Source of the DNA: Elusimicrobiota bacterium
Lineage (GTDB): Bacteria; Elusimicrobiota; Endomicrobiia; Endomicrobiales; Endomicrobiaceae
Direction of reading: 5' to 3'
NCBI GenBank assembly: GCA_017528425.1
Contig: JAFXOV010000016.1
Span: 1 to 64,000, forward strand
DNA: 64,000 bases
Under the pieces are notes generated by a model. It was not told the DNA's origin, ran no database searches, and saw only the letters and a list, made by a program, of their open reading frames with translations. Below are positions 18,531-28,661 of the stretch, one piece after another (the first letter of the stretch is position 1; every line of letters starts with the position of its first letter). The position numbers and the translations under genes are program-made.

Positions 18531-18559
18531 TTGACAAATTTAAGTTTTTCTTATATACT
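18531..18559 (+). promoter_or_regulatory. Promoter of the efflux operon (TTGACA, 17 bp, TATACT)
   Basis: -35 TTGACA (18531-18536) is a perfect consensus and -10 TATACT (18554-18559) follows after 17 bp. An AAAAGGA ribosome-binding site (about 18572-18578) lies before the GTG at 18585. Confidence 0.88.
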
Positions 18560-18584
18560 TTTAGAGATATTAAAAGGATAAAAA

Positions 18585-19985
18585 GTGATAAAAAAAACAA
18601 TTTTTTTAATAATTATAAGTTTTTTGTTCTCTCACCCTTGTTTTTGTATGGATGCGTTCCTGGAAGAATGTTTGAAACTTGCACAGGCCAGAGATCAAAA
18701 AATAGCTGTTGCTGCGGAACAGGTGGACTTGGCTCAATTGAGAGTAGTAAGTTCTATACGTTCTTATTTTCCGCAGTTGTATTTACAAGCTGAACAATCA
18801 AAAGGTAGAACGATGTTGTATGGCGAAATGGGTTCGGATGAATATAAAGCTGAAAGTTATGGCGCAAGAGCTTCGATGCCTATATATACCGGCGGTGGCA
18901 ACAAAGCAAATTATAAGTACAACAAGATGATGAAAGATGCTGCAAGGTATAATTACACAAAGGCAAAAGAAGATTTGTATGCCAATGTTAAACTTGCTTA
19001 TTATGAGTATCTTACATTGAAAATGGAATATGTGGCTTTAAGTAAAGCTTTCGAACAGGTAGAAAATTTATTTTTGAAAACAAGAGTAGAGTACAAAGCA
19101 AAAGCCATATCGAATTTGGATTTAGCGGAATCGGAAAATTTCAGAGATAAAGTTGCGAATCTTTTAAGTTCTTCGAGAATTAATCTTGAATTTTCTACAA
19201 AAAAGTTGATAGAAACCGTAGGTGTAAATACTCTTGAAGAAATTCCGGCAACAGTTTCGGATGAATTGCCTTCCGATGCTTTTGAAATTGCTTTTACCGT
19301 TCAAGATTGTATAAGTTTTGTTCAATCGAACAATCTTGATGTTCAATTGGCAAGGTTACAACTTGAAATGGCAGAGCAAAAAATTAAAATAAGTAAGGCG
19401 AAAGTACATCCGCAAATATACGCTGAAGGTTTTTATGGTAAAACCGGTGAAGCTTTTGTTACGGAACCTTTGGAACTTACTACTCAATGGAGTTTGGCGG
19501 CGAAGCTTGCCTGGGGTTTATGGGGAAATTCTCTTGCTGCAAGCTATAGTATGGATAGAACAGATCCTACAACAATTGTTGATGCAAGTAAAAGAACGGA
19601 AGTTGATACGTTTTCTATTCAGTTGGGTGTTTTAGATGATATACAATTTTTTATAGATTCTAAAGAAAGTACTGTTTCTCAAAAACAATTAAATGCCGAA
19701 TTGATGGATTTGTTAAAAAACAGCAGATTGTCTGTTGAAAAAGCATATAATGAATATATTCTTTCTTTGAATAATGCAAGAACAACAAGAAATGAATTAA
19801 CGGTTAAAGAAAGAAAACTTGCACTTATGAAAAAAAGAAATGATTTATACGAAGTTCAAACGGTAGCACTTATGGAGGAATGTTGGAATTATGCGGAGGC
19901 AATATCTTCTTTCGCTAAAGCATTGTATTCTAACCATGCGGCAATAGTTGAATTGGAAAAACTTACTTTAATGAGTTTAAGATAA
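18585..19985 (+). CDS. TolC-family outer-membrane efflux protein
   Basis: TolC-type proteins form trimeric outer-membrane barrels with a periplasmic helical tunnel and are the exit duct of RND pumps. The 466-residue protein starts at GTG (18585), has a hydrophobic signal peptide (about 1-22, ending CFC), and then two homologous halves rich in long heptad helices. The opening segment (LEECLKLAQARDQKIAVAAE) and the second-half start (VQDCISFVQSNNLDVQLARL) are typical of the family repeat. It heads an operon with an MFP and two RND genes. The substrate cannot be read from the sequence. Confidence 0.9.
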   Translation: MIKKTIFLIIISFLFSHPCFCMDAFLEECLKLAQARDQKIAVAAEQVDLAQLRVVSSIRSYFPQLYLQAEQSKGRTMLYGEMGSDEYKAESYGARASMPIYTGGGNKANYKYNKMMKDAARYNYTKAKEDLYANVKLAYYEYLTLKMEYVALSKAFEQVENLFLKTRVEYKAKAISNLDLAESENFRDKVANLLSSSRINLEFSTKKLIETVGVNTLEEIPATVSDELPSDAFEIAFTVQDCISFVQSNNLDVQLARLQLEMAEQKIKISKAKVHPQIYAEGFYGKTGEAFVTEPLELTTQWSLAAKLAWGLWGNSLAASYSMDRTDPTTIVDASKRTEVDTFSIQLGVLDDIQFFIDSKESTVSQKQLNAELMDLLKNSRLSVEKAYNEYILSLNNARTTRNELTVKERKLALMKKRNDLYEVQTVALMEECWNYAEAISSFAKALYSNHAAIVELEKLTLMSLR

Positions 19986-20000
19986 TATTGGAGGAATATT

Positions 20001-21230
20001 TTGAATTTTAAATATTTGTATTACAAGTTTATAGAAAGCGTAACTTACAGGTATAACCAAATATCACAAAAGTATCCGAGATTTAAAAGAAATGCAATTA
20101 TTACTCTTGCATGTTTAGGGCTTATTCTTTTGGGAATTTTAATTTATTTTGTTTATTTTGCGAAAGAAAAAGCTGTTGAAGAAAAACAAGAAATGATAAC
20201 GGTAAAAGTTAAAAAAGCAAAGAAAGAAGATTATAAAGATACTTATACCGTAATGGGAACAATAAAAGGTGCCGTTGAAAACGAAATGAGATTTGAACTT
20301 GACGGACAACTTGCTTCTTATAACTACAGAGAAGGCGCAAGGCTTAAACAAGGAGATGTTATTTGTTCTTTGGATCCGAAAGATGCTATGACAAAAGCCG
20401 ATTATGCTCAAAGCAAATATAAGAGTGAAGTTTCCGCATATAATTCCGCAATGGAAAGATATAAAGTTTATGAAGAATTGTATAGAATGAAAGCTCTTTC
20501 CGAAAGTAAATTGTATGAAGCAAAATATGAAATACAATCCGCTCGTTCTAAAGTAAAAGCTGCATTATCTGAATTGGAATTATCTCAATCGAATTTGGCA
20601 AAAACCAATATGTTGGCTCCGAGTGACGGTATTTTGGCTGAAATAATAATAAAGCCCGGTGATTATATTACACCTCAAGATGTTATTGCAAAATTTATCA
20701 GTGATAAAGGAACAAACTTTGAAGTGGATGTTCCGGAAAAAGATGTCCATAAGCTTGCTGTCGGACAAACTGTAACCATCAACTGTGATTCTTATCACGG
20801 TAAAGAATTTGTTGGAACATTAACCGAAATTGCTCCTACCGTAAAAGAAAGAACGAGAACTTCGACAATAAAAGTAAGTGTTGAAAACGATGAAGGAAAA
20901 TTAAGATCAGGTATGTTCGGAAGAGGAGTAATATTACTTAAAGAATTAAAAGATGTTATGCTTGTACCGAATGACAGTATTGTTTCTTTAGGAGAAAATG
21001 CATTTTTAGTTCCTGTTGTTTCTCCCGATTATAGAACGCCCGGTGAAGGAACCATTCTTATGAGACCTTGCCAATTAGGGGAAAGATTAACAGATAAAAC
21101 AGTGGTAGAACAAGGTATCCAAATAGGAGAACTCGTTGTTACTGAAACACAGGGACAATTAAGTGACGGCATGAATGTTAAATTCCTTGAAGCAATAGAA
21201 GATACTGTTGATACACCATCGACAAAATAA
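20001..21230 (+). CDS. RND efflux periplasmic adaptor (membrane fusion protein)
   Basis: The adaptor bridges the RND pumps and the TolC-like duct. The start is TTG at 20001, supported by GGAGG (19990-19994) six nt upstream; no ATG fits as well. The 409-residue protein has an unusual ~33-residue basic cytoplasmic N-terminus, a membrane anchor (about 34-54), then barrel-sandwich/lipoyl halves (VKVKKAKKEDYKDTYTV and KTNMLAPSDGILAEIIIKPG) flanking an alpha-hairpin, then beta-barrel and membrane-proximal domains. Most relatives have a shorter N-terminus or a lipobox. It lies 15 nt after the tolC-like gene. Confidence 0.9.
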   Translation: MNFKYLYYKFIESVTYRYNQISQKYPRFKRNAIITLACLGLILLGILIYFVYFAKEKAVEEKQEMITVKVKKAKKEDYKDTYTVMGTIKGAVENEMRFELDGQLASYNYREGARLKQGDVICSLDPKDAMTKADYAQSKYKSEVSAYNSAMERYKVYEELYRMKALSESKLYEAKYEIQSARSKVKAALSELELSQSNLAKTNMLAPSDGILAEIIIKPGDYITPQDVIAKFISDKGTNFEVDVPEKDVHKLAVGQTVTINCDSYHGKEFVGTLTEIAPTVKERTRTSTIKVSVENDEGKLRSGMFGRGVILLKELKDVMLVPNDSIVSLGENAFLVPVVSPDYRTPGEGTILMRPCQLGERLTDKTVVEQGIQIGELVVTETQGQLSDGMNVKFLEAIEDTVDTPSTK

Positions 21231-21290
21231 TATAAACGACGATTTTATATTTTAAACATACACCACATATTGCAATTTAAAGGACAATAA

Positions 21291-24200
21291 ATGATAGAAT
21301 TCGGAATAAAAAAACCGGTAACAACGTTAATGCTTGTTATTGCCATGATTTTATTTTCCGCTATCACAACCTTTAGAATACCGGTAGAATTAAATCCGAG
21401 TGCACAATCAGGTTTGGTAAGTGTTATTACAAGACTTAGAGGCGGCGTTGCGGCCAGCGAAGTTGAAAAGTACGTAACAAAACCGTTGGAAGAAGTTTTT
21501 GCCGAATTAAACGGTTTAAAAGAAATGATTTCTTCATCTAAAGAGTCGGAATCAAACATTATGATGATGTTTCATCATAACATTGATACCGACTTTATTG
21601 TTATTGATATAAGAGAAAAAATAGCAATGATAAAGCATAACCTTCCTAAAGAAACAGAAAAACCTATCATTGCGAAATTCGAACAATCCGATAGCCCCAT
21701 ACTGATAATGTCTTTGAGCTCCAATGAAAAGACACCGGAACAATTAAGAGAAATTGCGGAAGAACAATTAAAAGAAAAAATCATGAGAGTGGCAGGTGTC
21801 GCAAATGTTGAATTCGGCGGCGGAAGAGAAAGAAAATTCTTGATAGAAATGGATAATGCAAAACTTTTGGGATATAAACTTTCCATCCTTGAAGTTGTTC
21901 AAAAAATCAATCTTGCAAACTTGTCTATTTCTGCAGGAGAAATCACAAGAAACAGTAATAAATTTGTTATAAGAGCTACAGGTGAATACAGTAATATAGA
22001 GGAAATAGAAAATACCGCCATTGCAATAACTCCTTCGGGCTCTATTGTTAGAATCGGAGATATTGCCACGATAAGAGATTCTTATTATGAGCCGACATCT
22101 TATTCCAGACTTAATGTTCAGGATGTTGTTTCGGTTTATGTTCAAAAGGAATCTACCGCAAATACAATAACCGTTGCAAACGAAGCATTGCAAATAATAG
22201 ATAAACTTAAAGAGATTTTGGATCCGGATATTAATATAACTATCGTTAAAAATGATGCCGAATATATTCAAAAAGCAATTTCGTCACTCGTGGAAGCACT
22301 TGTTTTGGGAGGAATAATTCTTGCCGGAGTATTATTCCTTTTTATGAAAAACGTGAGAAATATTTTTATAGTTGCGACTACGATGCCGTTAAGTTTGTTT
22401 ATGTCTATCATACTGATATATTTTACAAATCAAACTTTCAATATAATGACTTTGAGCGGTCTTGCTATGGGTATGGCAAATGTTATGGATAATTCCATTG
22501 TTGTATTGGAAAACATTTCGTTTCATTATCACAGAAAAAGTTTTGCCAATAAAGCCGAGCTTGTTGTTAAAGGAACGGCAGAAATGTGGCAACCGATATT
22601 TGCATCTACCGTTACGACAATAATAGTGTTTTTACCGTTAGTGTTTTTGGAACCGGAAATAAGGCAGATGTATGTTCCTTTCGGTTTAACAATAACATTT
22701 GCATTGGTAGCTTCCGTTGTTGCCACGATGATGTTTATTCCTACGGAAATTTACAGATGGCAAAATAAGTTCGATTTAGATTTTCAAAGATGGTATATCA
22801 AAGTAAGACATATTTATGGCAGGATGTTAAAATTTTGTTTTAAATGGCAAACTTATGTTTGGATATTTACACTGGTTTTGTTTTTAATATCTGCAAAGAT
22901 AATGATGACAAGGGATTCCGAGTTTATGGACCCCGGAAGTGTTAACACTTTCCGTATAGGTGTTCAGTTTCCGCCTGCAACAAGAATAGAAGTTTCAAAC
23001 GAAGTAGTAAGAAAAATGGAACAAGCTTTAATGAGTTACCACGATTGGGTAGAAAGAGTTTCTTCAAAAGTTGAAAAGCTTCATACCTTTGTTGAAGTAA
23101 CGGTTTATGAAAAGGCTGAAGAATTTAAAGAAGAGTTTAGAAAAAGATTCGGAGAATTTTCACCTGCATTCGTATATTTTCAGGATTCGCAAAGTTCGGC
23201 CTCAAAAGAAATATACGTGGATTTTTACGGGCAGAATTATGATACTTTAAAACAACTTGCATTTTCCGCATCCGGTAGATTACAACAGGTGAAAGGTCTT
23301 ACCGATGTTAAAATAAGAATGAGAGAAGATGAACCGGAAGTTATACTTACCGTTGATTATGACAGATTAGCAGTTTTCGGTTTGACAACTTATTATTTCA
23401 GTAATACTCTGCATTGTCAGTTAAGAGGACTTATTGCAACGCAATACAGAACAGAAGGTAAACAGATAGAAACAATATGCAGACTTTATCCTGACAGTAT
23501 TACCAATGTTGAACAAATACCGTTTATAGGAGTTGTTAATCCCAGAAAAGATATTGTTTATGTCGGTCAGGTTACCGACATGAGCCAGTTAAAATCGAAC
23601 CAGGAAATATGGAGAAAAAATAAAAAGAGATTTATACAGATAAGTGCAAACAGAGCAAAAATAGGACTTACAACCGCGGCCGAGAAAATAAAAGCAACTT
23701 TGAAAGGTGTGGCTTTCCCTCAAGATTATTCGTTTAACATTTCCGGTGATTACGAAAAAACCGTTAAAAACAGAGGACAGTTTATGTTGGCCGTTGCACT
23801 TACGGTTATACTTATATTTTTCGTTCTTGCATCGATATTTGAATCTTACATGCAGCCGGCACTCATAATGTTTGCTTTGCCTTTAAGTATGATAGGAGTT
23901 GCTTTTTCGTTATGGATATTTAAAAAACCTATCAGTTTGGGCGTGTGGATAGGTATCATGATTTTGTTCGGTTGTATTGTTTACAGTTCGATTATTATCG
24001 TAGATAAAATAAATCAAAGAAGGGTAGGCAGGACAAATTTAGTAAGAGTTATTTTTGAGAGTTGTAAAGAAAGATTAAGACCGGAACTTATAACTATGCT
24101 TATGAAAACATTGGGCCTTTTACCGATGGTTTTAAGTAGGGATGAGTCTGCTTCCATGTGGAGATCTTTAGGCCTTACGGTTTTGTGCGGAACGTTAACC

Positions 24201-24374
24201 GGAACATTACTTACCATGCTTATAATTCCTACGGCATATTATGTTTTGGAAAAGCCTAAAAGCAGTTTCTATAAGTTTTTTAAGGCTCTTGGTCTTATGT
24301 TTTTATTTGATTTATTTATTAAAATATATAAGAAGTTTTCAAATAGAAATAAAGAAAATTTTGAAAATATATAG
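21291..24374 (+). CDS. RND efflux transporter, first of a tandem pair
   Basis: This is an inner-membrane H+-driven exporter of the HAE/AcrB superfamily. The 1,027-residue protein has the usual layout: one N-terminal helix (IKKPVTTLMLVIAMILF), a porter domain, TM2-6, a second porter domain and TM8-12. The TM4 relay motif reads MANVMDNSIVVLEN, with Asp-Asn where AcrB has Asp-Asp. The TM10 motif (IVYSSIIIVDKIN) lacks the AcrB lysine. Both are seen in many non-proteobacterial RND proteins. An AAAGGA site precedes the ATG. With the next gene it probably forms a mixed pump like MdtBC; that is inference. Confidence 0.9.
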   Translation: MIEFGIKKPVTTLMLVIAMILFSAITTFRIPVELNPSAQSGLVSVITRLRGGVAASEVEKYVTKPLEEVFAELNGLKEMISSSKESESNIMMMFHHNIDTDFIVIDIREKIAMIKHNLPKETEKPIIAKFEQSDSPILIMSLSSNEKTPEQLREIAEEQLKEKIMRVAGVANVEFGGGRERKFLIEMDNAKLLGYKLSILEVVQKINLANLSISAGEITRNSNKFVIRATGEYSNIEEIENTAIAITPSGSIVRIGDIATIRDSYYEPTSYSRLNVQDVVSVYVQKESTANTITVANEALQIIDKLKEILDPDINITIVKNDAEYIQKAISSLVEALVLGGIILAGVLFLFMKNVRNIFIVATTMPLSLFMSIILIYFTNQTFNIMTLSGLAMGMANVMDNSIVVLENISFHYHRKSFANKAELVVKGTAEMWQPIFASTVTTIIVFLPLVFLEPEIRQMYVPFGLTITFALVASVVATMMFIPTEIYRWQNKFDLDFQRWYIKVRHIYGRMLKFCFKWQTYVWIFTLVLFLISAKIMMTRDSEFMDPGSVNTFRIGVQFPPATRIEVSNEVVRKMEQALMSYHDWVERVSSKVEKLHTFVEVTVYEKAEEFKEEFRKRFGEFSPAFVYFQDSQSSASKEIYVDFYGQNYDTLKQLAFSASGRLQQVKGLTDVKIRMREDEPEVILTVDYDRLAVFGLTTYYFSNTLHCQLRGLIATQYRTEGKQIETICRLYPDSITNVEQIPFIGVVNPRKDIVYVGQVTDMSQLKSNQEIWRKNKKRFIQISANRAKIGLTTAAEKIKATLKGVAFPQDYSFNISGDYEKTVKNRGQFMLAVALTVILIFFVLASIFESYMQPALIMFALPLSMIGVAFSLWIFKKPISLGVWIGIMILFGCIVYSSIIIVDKINQRRVGRTNLVRVIFESCKERLRPELITMLMKTLGLLPMVLSRDESASMWRSLGLTVLCGTLTGTLLTMLIIPTAYYVLEKPKSSFYKFFKALGLMFLFDLFIKIYKKFSNRNKENFENI

Positions 24375-24429
24375 CAACGACAGAAGATTAGAAGAAAAGA
24401 GGAAAACTAAAAAATAAGAGAGAAAAATT

Positions 24430-27400
24430 ATGAGTTTATTAAGATTGCCTGTAGATAGACCGGTAACAACCGTTATGATATTTTTATCCGTAATACTTAT
24501 GGGTGTCATTGCATGGACAAGAATTCCGCAAGAATTGTTTCCTGCGATGGAATATCCGCAAATTACCATTGTTACAAAATATGAAGGCGCAGGCCCTGAA
24601 GAATCTGAAAAATTAATCAGTAAATTAGTTGAAGAATCTGCAGGAACGGTTAAAAAAATTAAAAGAGTATCTTCCATATCCAAAGAAGGTGTATCAATTG
24701 TTTCTTGTGAGTTTTTATGGGGAACAAACATGGATTTTGCTTCTATGGATATAAGAGAAAAAATCGATTTGATAAAAGAATCGTTGCCGAAAGATGCTTT
24801 AGATCCTGTTGTATTAAAATATAATCCTATGCAGGTGGAAGCAATGATTTTGTCTGCCACATATAAAGATATGCAACCTACTTTAATGGAAATGGCAGAT
24901 TTAAGACATATGTTGAAAAAGAATGTTAAGGATGAATTCGAAAGATTGGAAGGTGTTGCTAAAGTAGATTTAAAAGGTGGAGAACAGAAAGAAGTTTTGG
25001 TGGAGATAGATAAAGGAAGACTTCTTGCCAATCAGTTGGCAATCACGGATGTTATTACATCTTTACAGACAGCAAATATTACTTATCCTGCCGGAACAAT
25101 TAAAGAAGAAAAGCATGAATACATCGTTAAAACAGTGGGTGAATTTAAGGACCTTGAAGATATTGAAAATCTTTCTTTCGGTAAGCAAGATCAAAGAGGA
25201 GGAAACGCAAGGTACAGAAGAGACAGAACTTATCAGGGTGAAACCGGTGAAAAAATTGTTTATATGAGAGACGTTGCCGATGTTAAAGAATCTTTGCAAG
25301 ACAGAAAAGGTATGTCCAGATATAACTCTCAAGATAATATTTCTATCGGTGTTTATCCTCAATCCGGCGCAAACCTTATCAATATGTCTAAAGTTGTTCA
25401 CGAAAAATTGGAAGATATTAAAGAAAAGCTTCCGCCAAACGTCGATATAAAAGTAATTTATGATCAATCTATATTTATTAAACAGTCTTTGACAAGTATT
25501 TATCAGTCCGGTTTACAAGGTATATTGTTAACTTTTATTTTGTTGTATTTCTTTATGGAAAGTTTTGTCGGTTCCGCAATTATCAATACTGCAATACCTA
25601 TAAGCTTGTGTGTTACATTGAGTATTATGTACTTCCAGGGAATAACAATTAACTCTATGTCTTTGGGAGGATTAACCATTGGTATCGGTATGGTTGTTGA
25701 TAACGGTAACGTTGTTATAGAAAATATTTTGATGGCACTGCACCGAAACAAACATTTGCCTAAGAAAGAGTGTATTTATCAAGCTTCGTCTACACTTCTT
25801 GCACCTATTTTGAGTTCTACCATTACGACCATCGCAATATTTATACCTTTTGTTTTTGTTGCGGGTATGATAGGACAATTGTTTAAACAGCTTGCTTTAA
25901 CGATAACTTATGCTATGATAGCATCCATATTTTCGGCTATGTTTTTGGTGCCCAGACTTTCGCTTACAGCAAATGTTCACAATATTTCGGTTACCGCAGG
26001 AAGAAAAGCTATCCAGGAATATTTCGTTCCTATATTAAAATCCACGCTTAATTTAAAATCTTTACAGGTTTTTACATTTGTGTTTTTATATGCATTGCTC
26101 GGGGCAATGATTGTTTATTTTATACCTAAAGAATTTATGGCAAAATCCGATGAAAGAAGATTTGTTTTAAATGTTGCAATGCACCCTGATACTCCTCTTG
26201 AAATTACCGATGGTGTTGTAAGAAGAATTGAAAAAGCTATATCAAAATATGATGAAGTAAAAGATGTTTCAACGACCGTCGGTTCAACAGGTGAAGATAA
26301 TAGTGGAGGCGGCATAGAAACTTCCGGAAGTTATCAGGCAAGAATAATAACTAATTTAACTTCAAAGGGAATGTCGACAAATGAAATAGTTTCGGATTTA
26401 AGTGACGAAATTAAAAAATGGAATATAAAGGATCTCGATGTTGAATTTATAACTCAACAGGGGCTTTTTGGTTCCGGCATAGGTTCTACTGCCGGTGTTA
26501 CGGTTGAATTAAAAGGGAAGGAACTGTCAAAACTTAGAGAATATGCCGATAAATTAAAAGGACAAATGGAAAATATGCCGCAATTTTACGGTATTAAAAT
26601 AGATCCTTCCGACGAAGTTCCGGAACTTAGACTTACAATCGACAGAGAAAGAGCATCTCTGTTCGGTTTATCCACACAAGATATTGCAGCCATGACTCTT
26701 GCCGGTATCAAAGGGTTCGTTGCTACAAAGCTAAAACTTCCCGACGATGAAATGGATATAAGAGTGAGAATGCAACCCAAAGACAGAGATACTTTGGATA
26801 AAGTTTTGGAGATGACTGCATACTCGCCTTGGGGTATGACTATTCAGTTAAAACAGATTGCTCAAGCAAATTTCGTAAAAACTTTACCTGCAATTAAGAG
26901 AATTGAAGGGGAAAGAACATATCTTGTTACTGCAAACGTTAAAGGAAACTTTACTTCTGCTGTCGGAGAATTACAGGAATTGTTGGATGACGGATACGAA
27001 AATAAAGATGTTAATGCGTTTATTACCGGAGAAATGCTTGCAATGAAAGAAGCATTATCTCAGGTGTCTTTCGCATTGATATTGGGAGTTATAATTATTT
27101 ACATGATACTTGCTTCGGAATTTGAATCTTTATTGCAACCGATAATAGTTATGACCGCGGTACCTTTGGGTATAATCGGTTCTTTGTTAACACTTCTTGT
27201 TACCGGACAATCTATCAACTCAATATCGATGTTGGGTATAATAATGTTGGTAGGTAACGTTGTTAATATTTCTATTTTGCTTGTGGACAGGTACAACTAT
27301 CATCTTGCCCAGGATCCGGGGAAATATACAGATATGCTAACGCTAAAACAAATGGTGGTTTCAACTACTGCGGATCATTTAAGACCTATCATAATGACAA

Positions 27401-27594
27401 CATTAACTACGGTTGTCGGACTTATTCCGTTGGCTTTAGGTCTTGGAGAAGGTGCAACAACTAACCAACCTATGGCTATTGCGGTATGCGGAGGATTAAC
27501 CTTTGCATTGGGATTGGCATTATTATTTGTTCCCTTTATTTACTTGTTTTCCAAAGGTATGAGAAACAAAAGAGAAGAAGAAATAATATATTAA
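24430..27594 (+). CDS. RND efflux transporter, second of a tandem pair
   Basis: The 1,054-residue protein is similar in plan to its upstream neighbour but clearly diverged. TM1 is VDRPVTTVMIFLSVILMGV, the TM4 motif is IGMVVDNGNVVIEN and the TM10 motif is VGNVVNISILLVDRYN. The first porter domain carries a short basic insertion (KQDQRGGNARYRRDRTYQG) just before the conserved YMRDVADV strand, absent from the partner. It starts 55 nt after the first transporter, behind a purine-rich leader, and the operon ends at the hairpin at 27611. Substrate unknown. Confidence 0.9.
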   Translation: MSLLRLPVDRPVTTVMIFLSVILMGVIAWTRIPQELFPAMEYPQITIVTKYEGAGPEESEKLISKLVEESAGTVKKIKRVSSISKEGVSIVSCEFLWGTNMDFASMDIREKIDLIKESLPKDALDPVVLKYNPMQVEAMILSATYKDMQPTLMEMADLRHMLKKNVKDEFERLEGVAKVDLKGGEQKEVLVEIDKGRLLANQLAITDVITSLQTANITYPAGTIKEEKHEYIVKTVGEFKDLEDIENLSFGKQDQRGGNARYRRDRTYQGETGEKIVYMRDVADVKESLQDRKGMSRYNSQDNISIGVYPQSGANLINMSKVVHEKLEDIKEKLPPNVDIKVIYDQSIFIKQSLTSIYQSGLQGILLTFILLYFFMESFVGSAIINTAIPISLCVTLSIMYFQGITINSMSLGGLTIGIGMVVDNGNVVIENILMALHRNKHLPKKECIYQASSTLLAPILSSTITTIAIFIPFVFVAGMIGQLFKQLALTITYAMIASIFSAMFLVPRLSLTANVHNISVTAGRKAIQEYFVPILKSTLNLKSLQVFTFVFLYALLGAMIVYFIPKEFMAKSDERRFVLNVAMHPDTPLEITDGVVRRIEKAISKYDEVKDVSTTVGSTGEDNSGGGIETSGSYQARIITNLTSKGMSTNEIVSDLSDEIKKWNIKDLDVEFITQQGLFGSGIGSTAGVTVELKGKELSKLREYADKLKGQMENMPQFYGIKIDPSDEVPELRLTIDRERASLFGLSTQDIAAMTLAGIKGFVATKLKLPDDEMDIRVRMQPKDRDTLDKVLEMTAYSPWGMTIQLKQIAQANFVKTLPAIKRIEGERTYLVTANVKGNFTSAVGELQELLDDGYENKDVNAFITGEMLAMKEALSQVSFALILGVIIIYMILASEFESLLQPIIVMTAVPLGIIGSLLTLLVTGQSINSISMLGIIMLVGNVVNISILLVDRYNYHLAQDPGKYTDMLTLKQMVVSTTADHLRPIIMTTLTTVVGLIPLALGLGEGATTNQPMAIAVCGGLTFALGLALLFVPFIYLFSKGMRNKREEEIIY

Positions 27595-27610
27595 TACTTA
27601 TCGTGTAAAT

Positions 27611-27645
27611 AAAAAACTCTATGCAATTTCGTATAGAGTTTTTTT
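27611..27645 (+). terminator. Terminator of the efflux operon, probably bidirectional
   Basis: Arms 27611-27622 and 27633-27644 (12-bp inverted repeat, ACTCTAT core, 10-nt loop) are followed by T residues. It lies between the RND gene and a convergent gene and has A/T tails on both sides. Confidence 0.85.
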
Positions 27646-27663
27646 ATGCTTTTTTATTTAATA

Positions 27664-28143
27664 TTATTGTGTTTTTTTTGCTTTATTTTTATCTTCGTCT
27701 TTTTTCTTTTTGAGATATTTTAAATATTCCGGGAAAGATACTATTCCTACGGCTTTTTTCTTCTCTTTATCGTAAATTCTAACGAAAGCGCCGTAATTTT
27801 TTGCCAGCTCTATTTTTTCAAGATTGTCCGATATTTGATCATCAAACCATGCCGAAGCGATAATATCGTTTTCAATTCTTTTTGTTTTTGTCAAAGATAC
27901 GATTTCGGTTCTTAATATCTTTTTTATTTCATCAATTACCGGAGTTTCTTCTTTAAAAACAACGTATAAAACTACGGGATAATTTTTATTGTATTGTTTT
28001 ATTTGAACCTGGTAAGTTTCTCGGTCTATTGTTGTTATCGGTGTTTCGTCTTGTTTTTGAATGTTGTTCTCGTTTTCCGCAAAACATAATACCGGCAGGA
28101 TAAATAAAGCAAATATAAAAAGACTCTTAATTAAATTTTTCAT
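27664..28143 (-). CDS. Secreted protein of unknown function
   Basis: The 159-residue protein has a clear signal peptide (MKNLIKSLFIFALFILPVL, cleavage probably after CFA at about residue 22). A small alpha/beta domain follows (VVLYVVFKEETPVIDEIKKI ... AFVRIYDKEKKKAVGIV), then a Lys-rich tail. The start overlaps the aroK stop by 4 nt, so it is the last gene of the radA-aroC-aroK run, although nothing links it to aromatic biosynthesis. I do not recognise the family. Confidence 0.72.
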   Translation of the reverse strand: MKNLIKSLFIFALFILPVLCFAENENNIQKQDETPITTIDRETYQVQIKQYNKNYPVVLYVVFKEETPVIDEIKKILRTEIVSLTKTKRIENDIIASAWFDDQISDNLEKIELAKNYGAFVRIYDKEKKKAVGIVSFPEYLKYLKKKKDEDKNKAKKTQ

Positions 28144-28661
28144 TTTAAAATATCCTTTATTTTTTTGTTGGATAATATTTGTTTTACAACATCTTCGGGA
28201 CTAATGTTGTCCGTATTTATTGCAAAATCGCATTGCTGGTACGCTTTTTGTCTTTGAGCCAACAATTTTTTTATTCCGTCAAACGGATTTAACATCTGTT
28301 TTATTAAAGGTCTTGTATCGTATTCGTATAATCTTTTAAAAATATGTTCCGGTGACGCATACAAGTTCACTATTATTCCGTTTCTTCTTAAGTTTGTAAC
28401 GTTAACGGGATTTACAACTACACCGCCGCCGCAAGAAATGACACTGTCTTCAAGGTTTGATATTAAAGCTATTGTCTCTGTTTCAAATTCTCTGAATTTA
28501 GGTTCACCGATTTTTTTAAAAATTTCTTTTATTGATGCACCTAATTTTTCTTCTATTATTTGATCGGTATCGAAAAATTGTCTGTGTAATTCTTCGGCCA
28601 ACAACTGTCCGACGGTTGTTTTACCCGTTCCCATAAAGCCCGTTAAAACTATATTTTTCAT
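28140..28661 (-). CDS. aroK: Shikimate kinase
   Basis: Phosphorylates shikimate at the 3-hydroxyl with ATP in the chorismate pathway. The 173-residue protein has the P-loop GFMGTGKTTVG (8-18), the shikimate-binding Asp of FFDTDQIIEEKLG (29-41), REFETE, the CGGGVV glycine motif and the lid arginine in YDTRPLI. Length and motifs are normal. The start shares one nt with the aroC stop. Aro genes side by side support the assignment; aroK is preferred over aroL as the default name. Confidence 0.94.
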   Translation of the reverse strand: MKNIVLTGFMGTGKTTVGQLLAEELHRQFFDTDQIIEEKLGASIKEIFKKIGEPKFREFETETIALISNLEDSVISCGGGVVVNPVNVTNLRRNGIIVNLYASPEHIFKRLYEYDTRPLIKQMLNPFDGIKKLLAQRQKAYQQCDFAINTDNISPEDVVKQILSNKKIKDILK

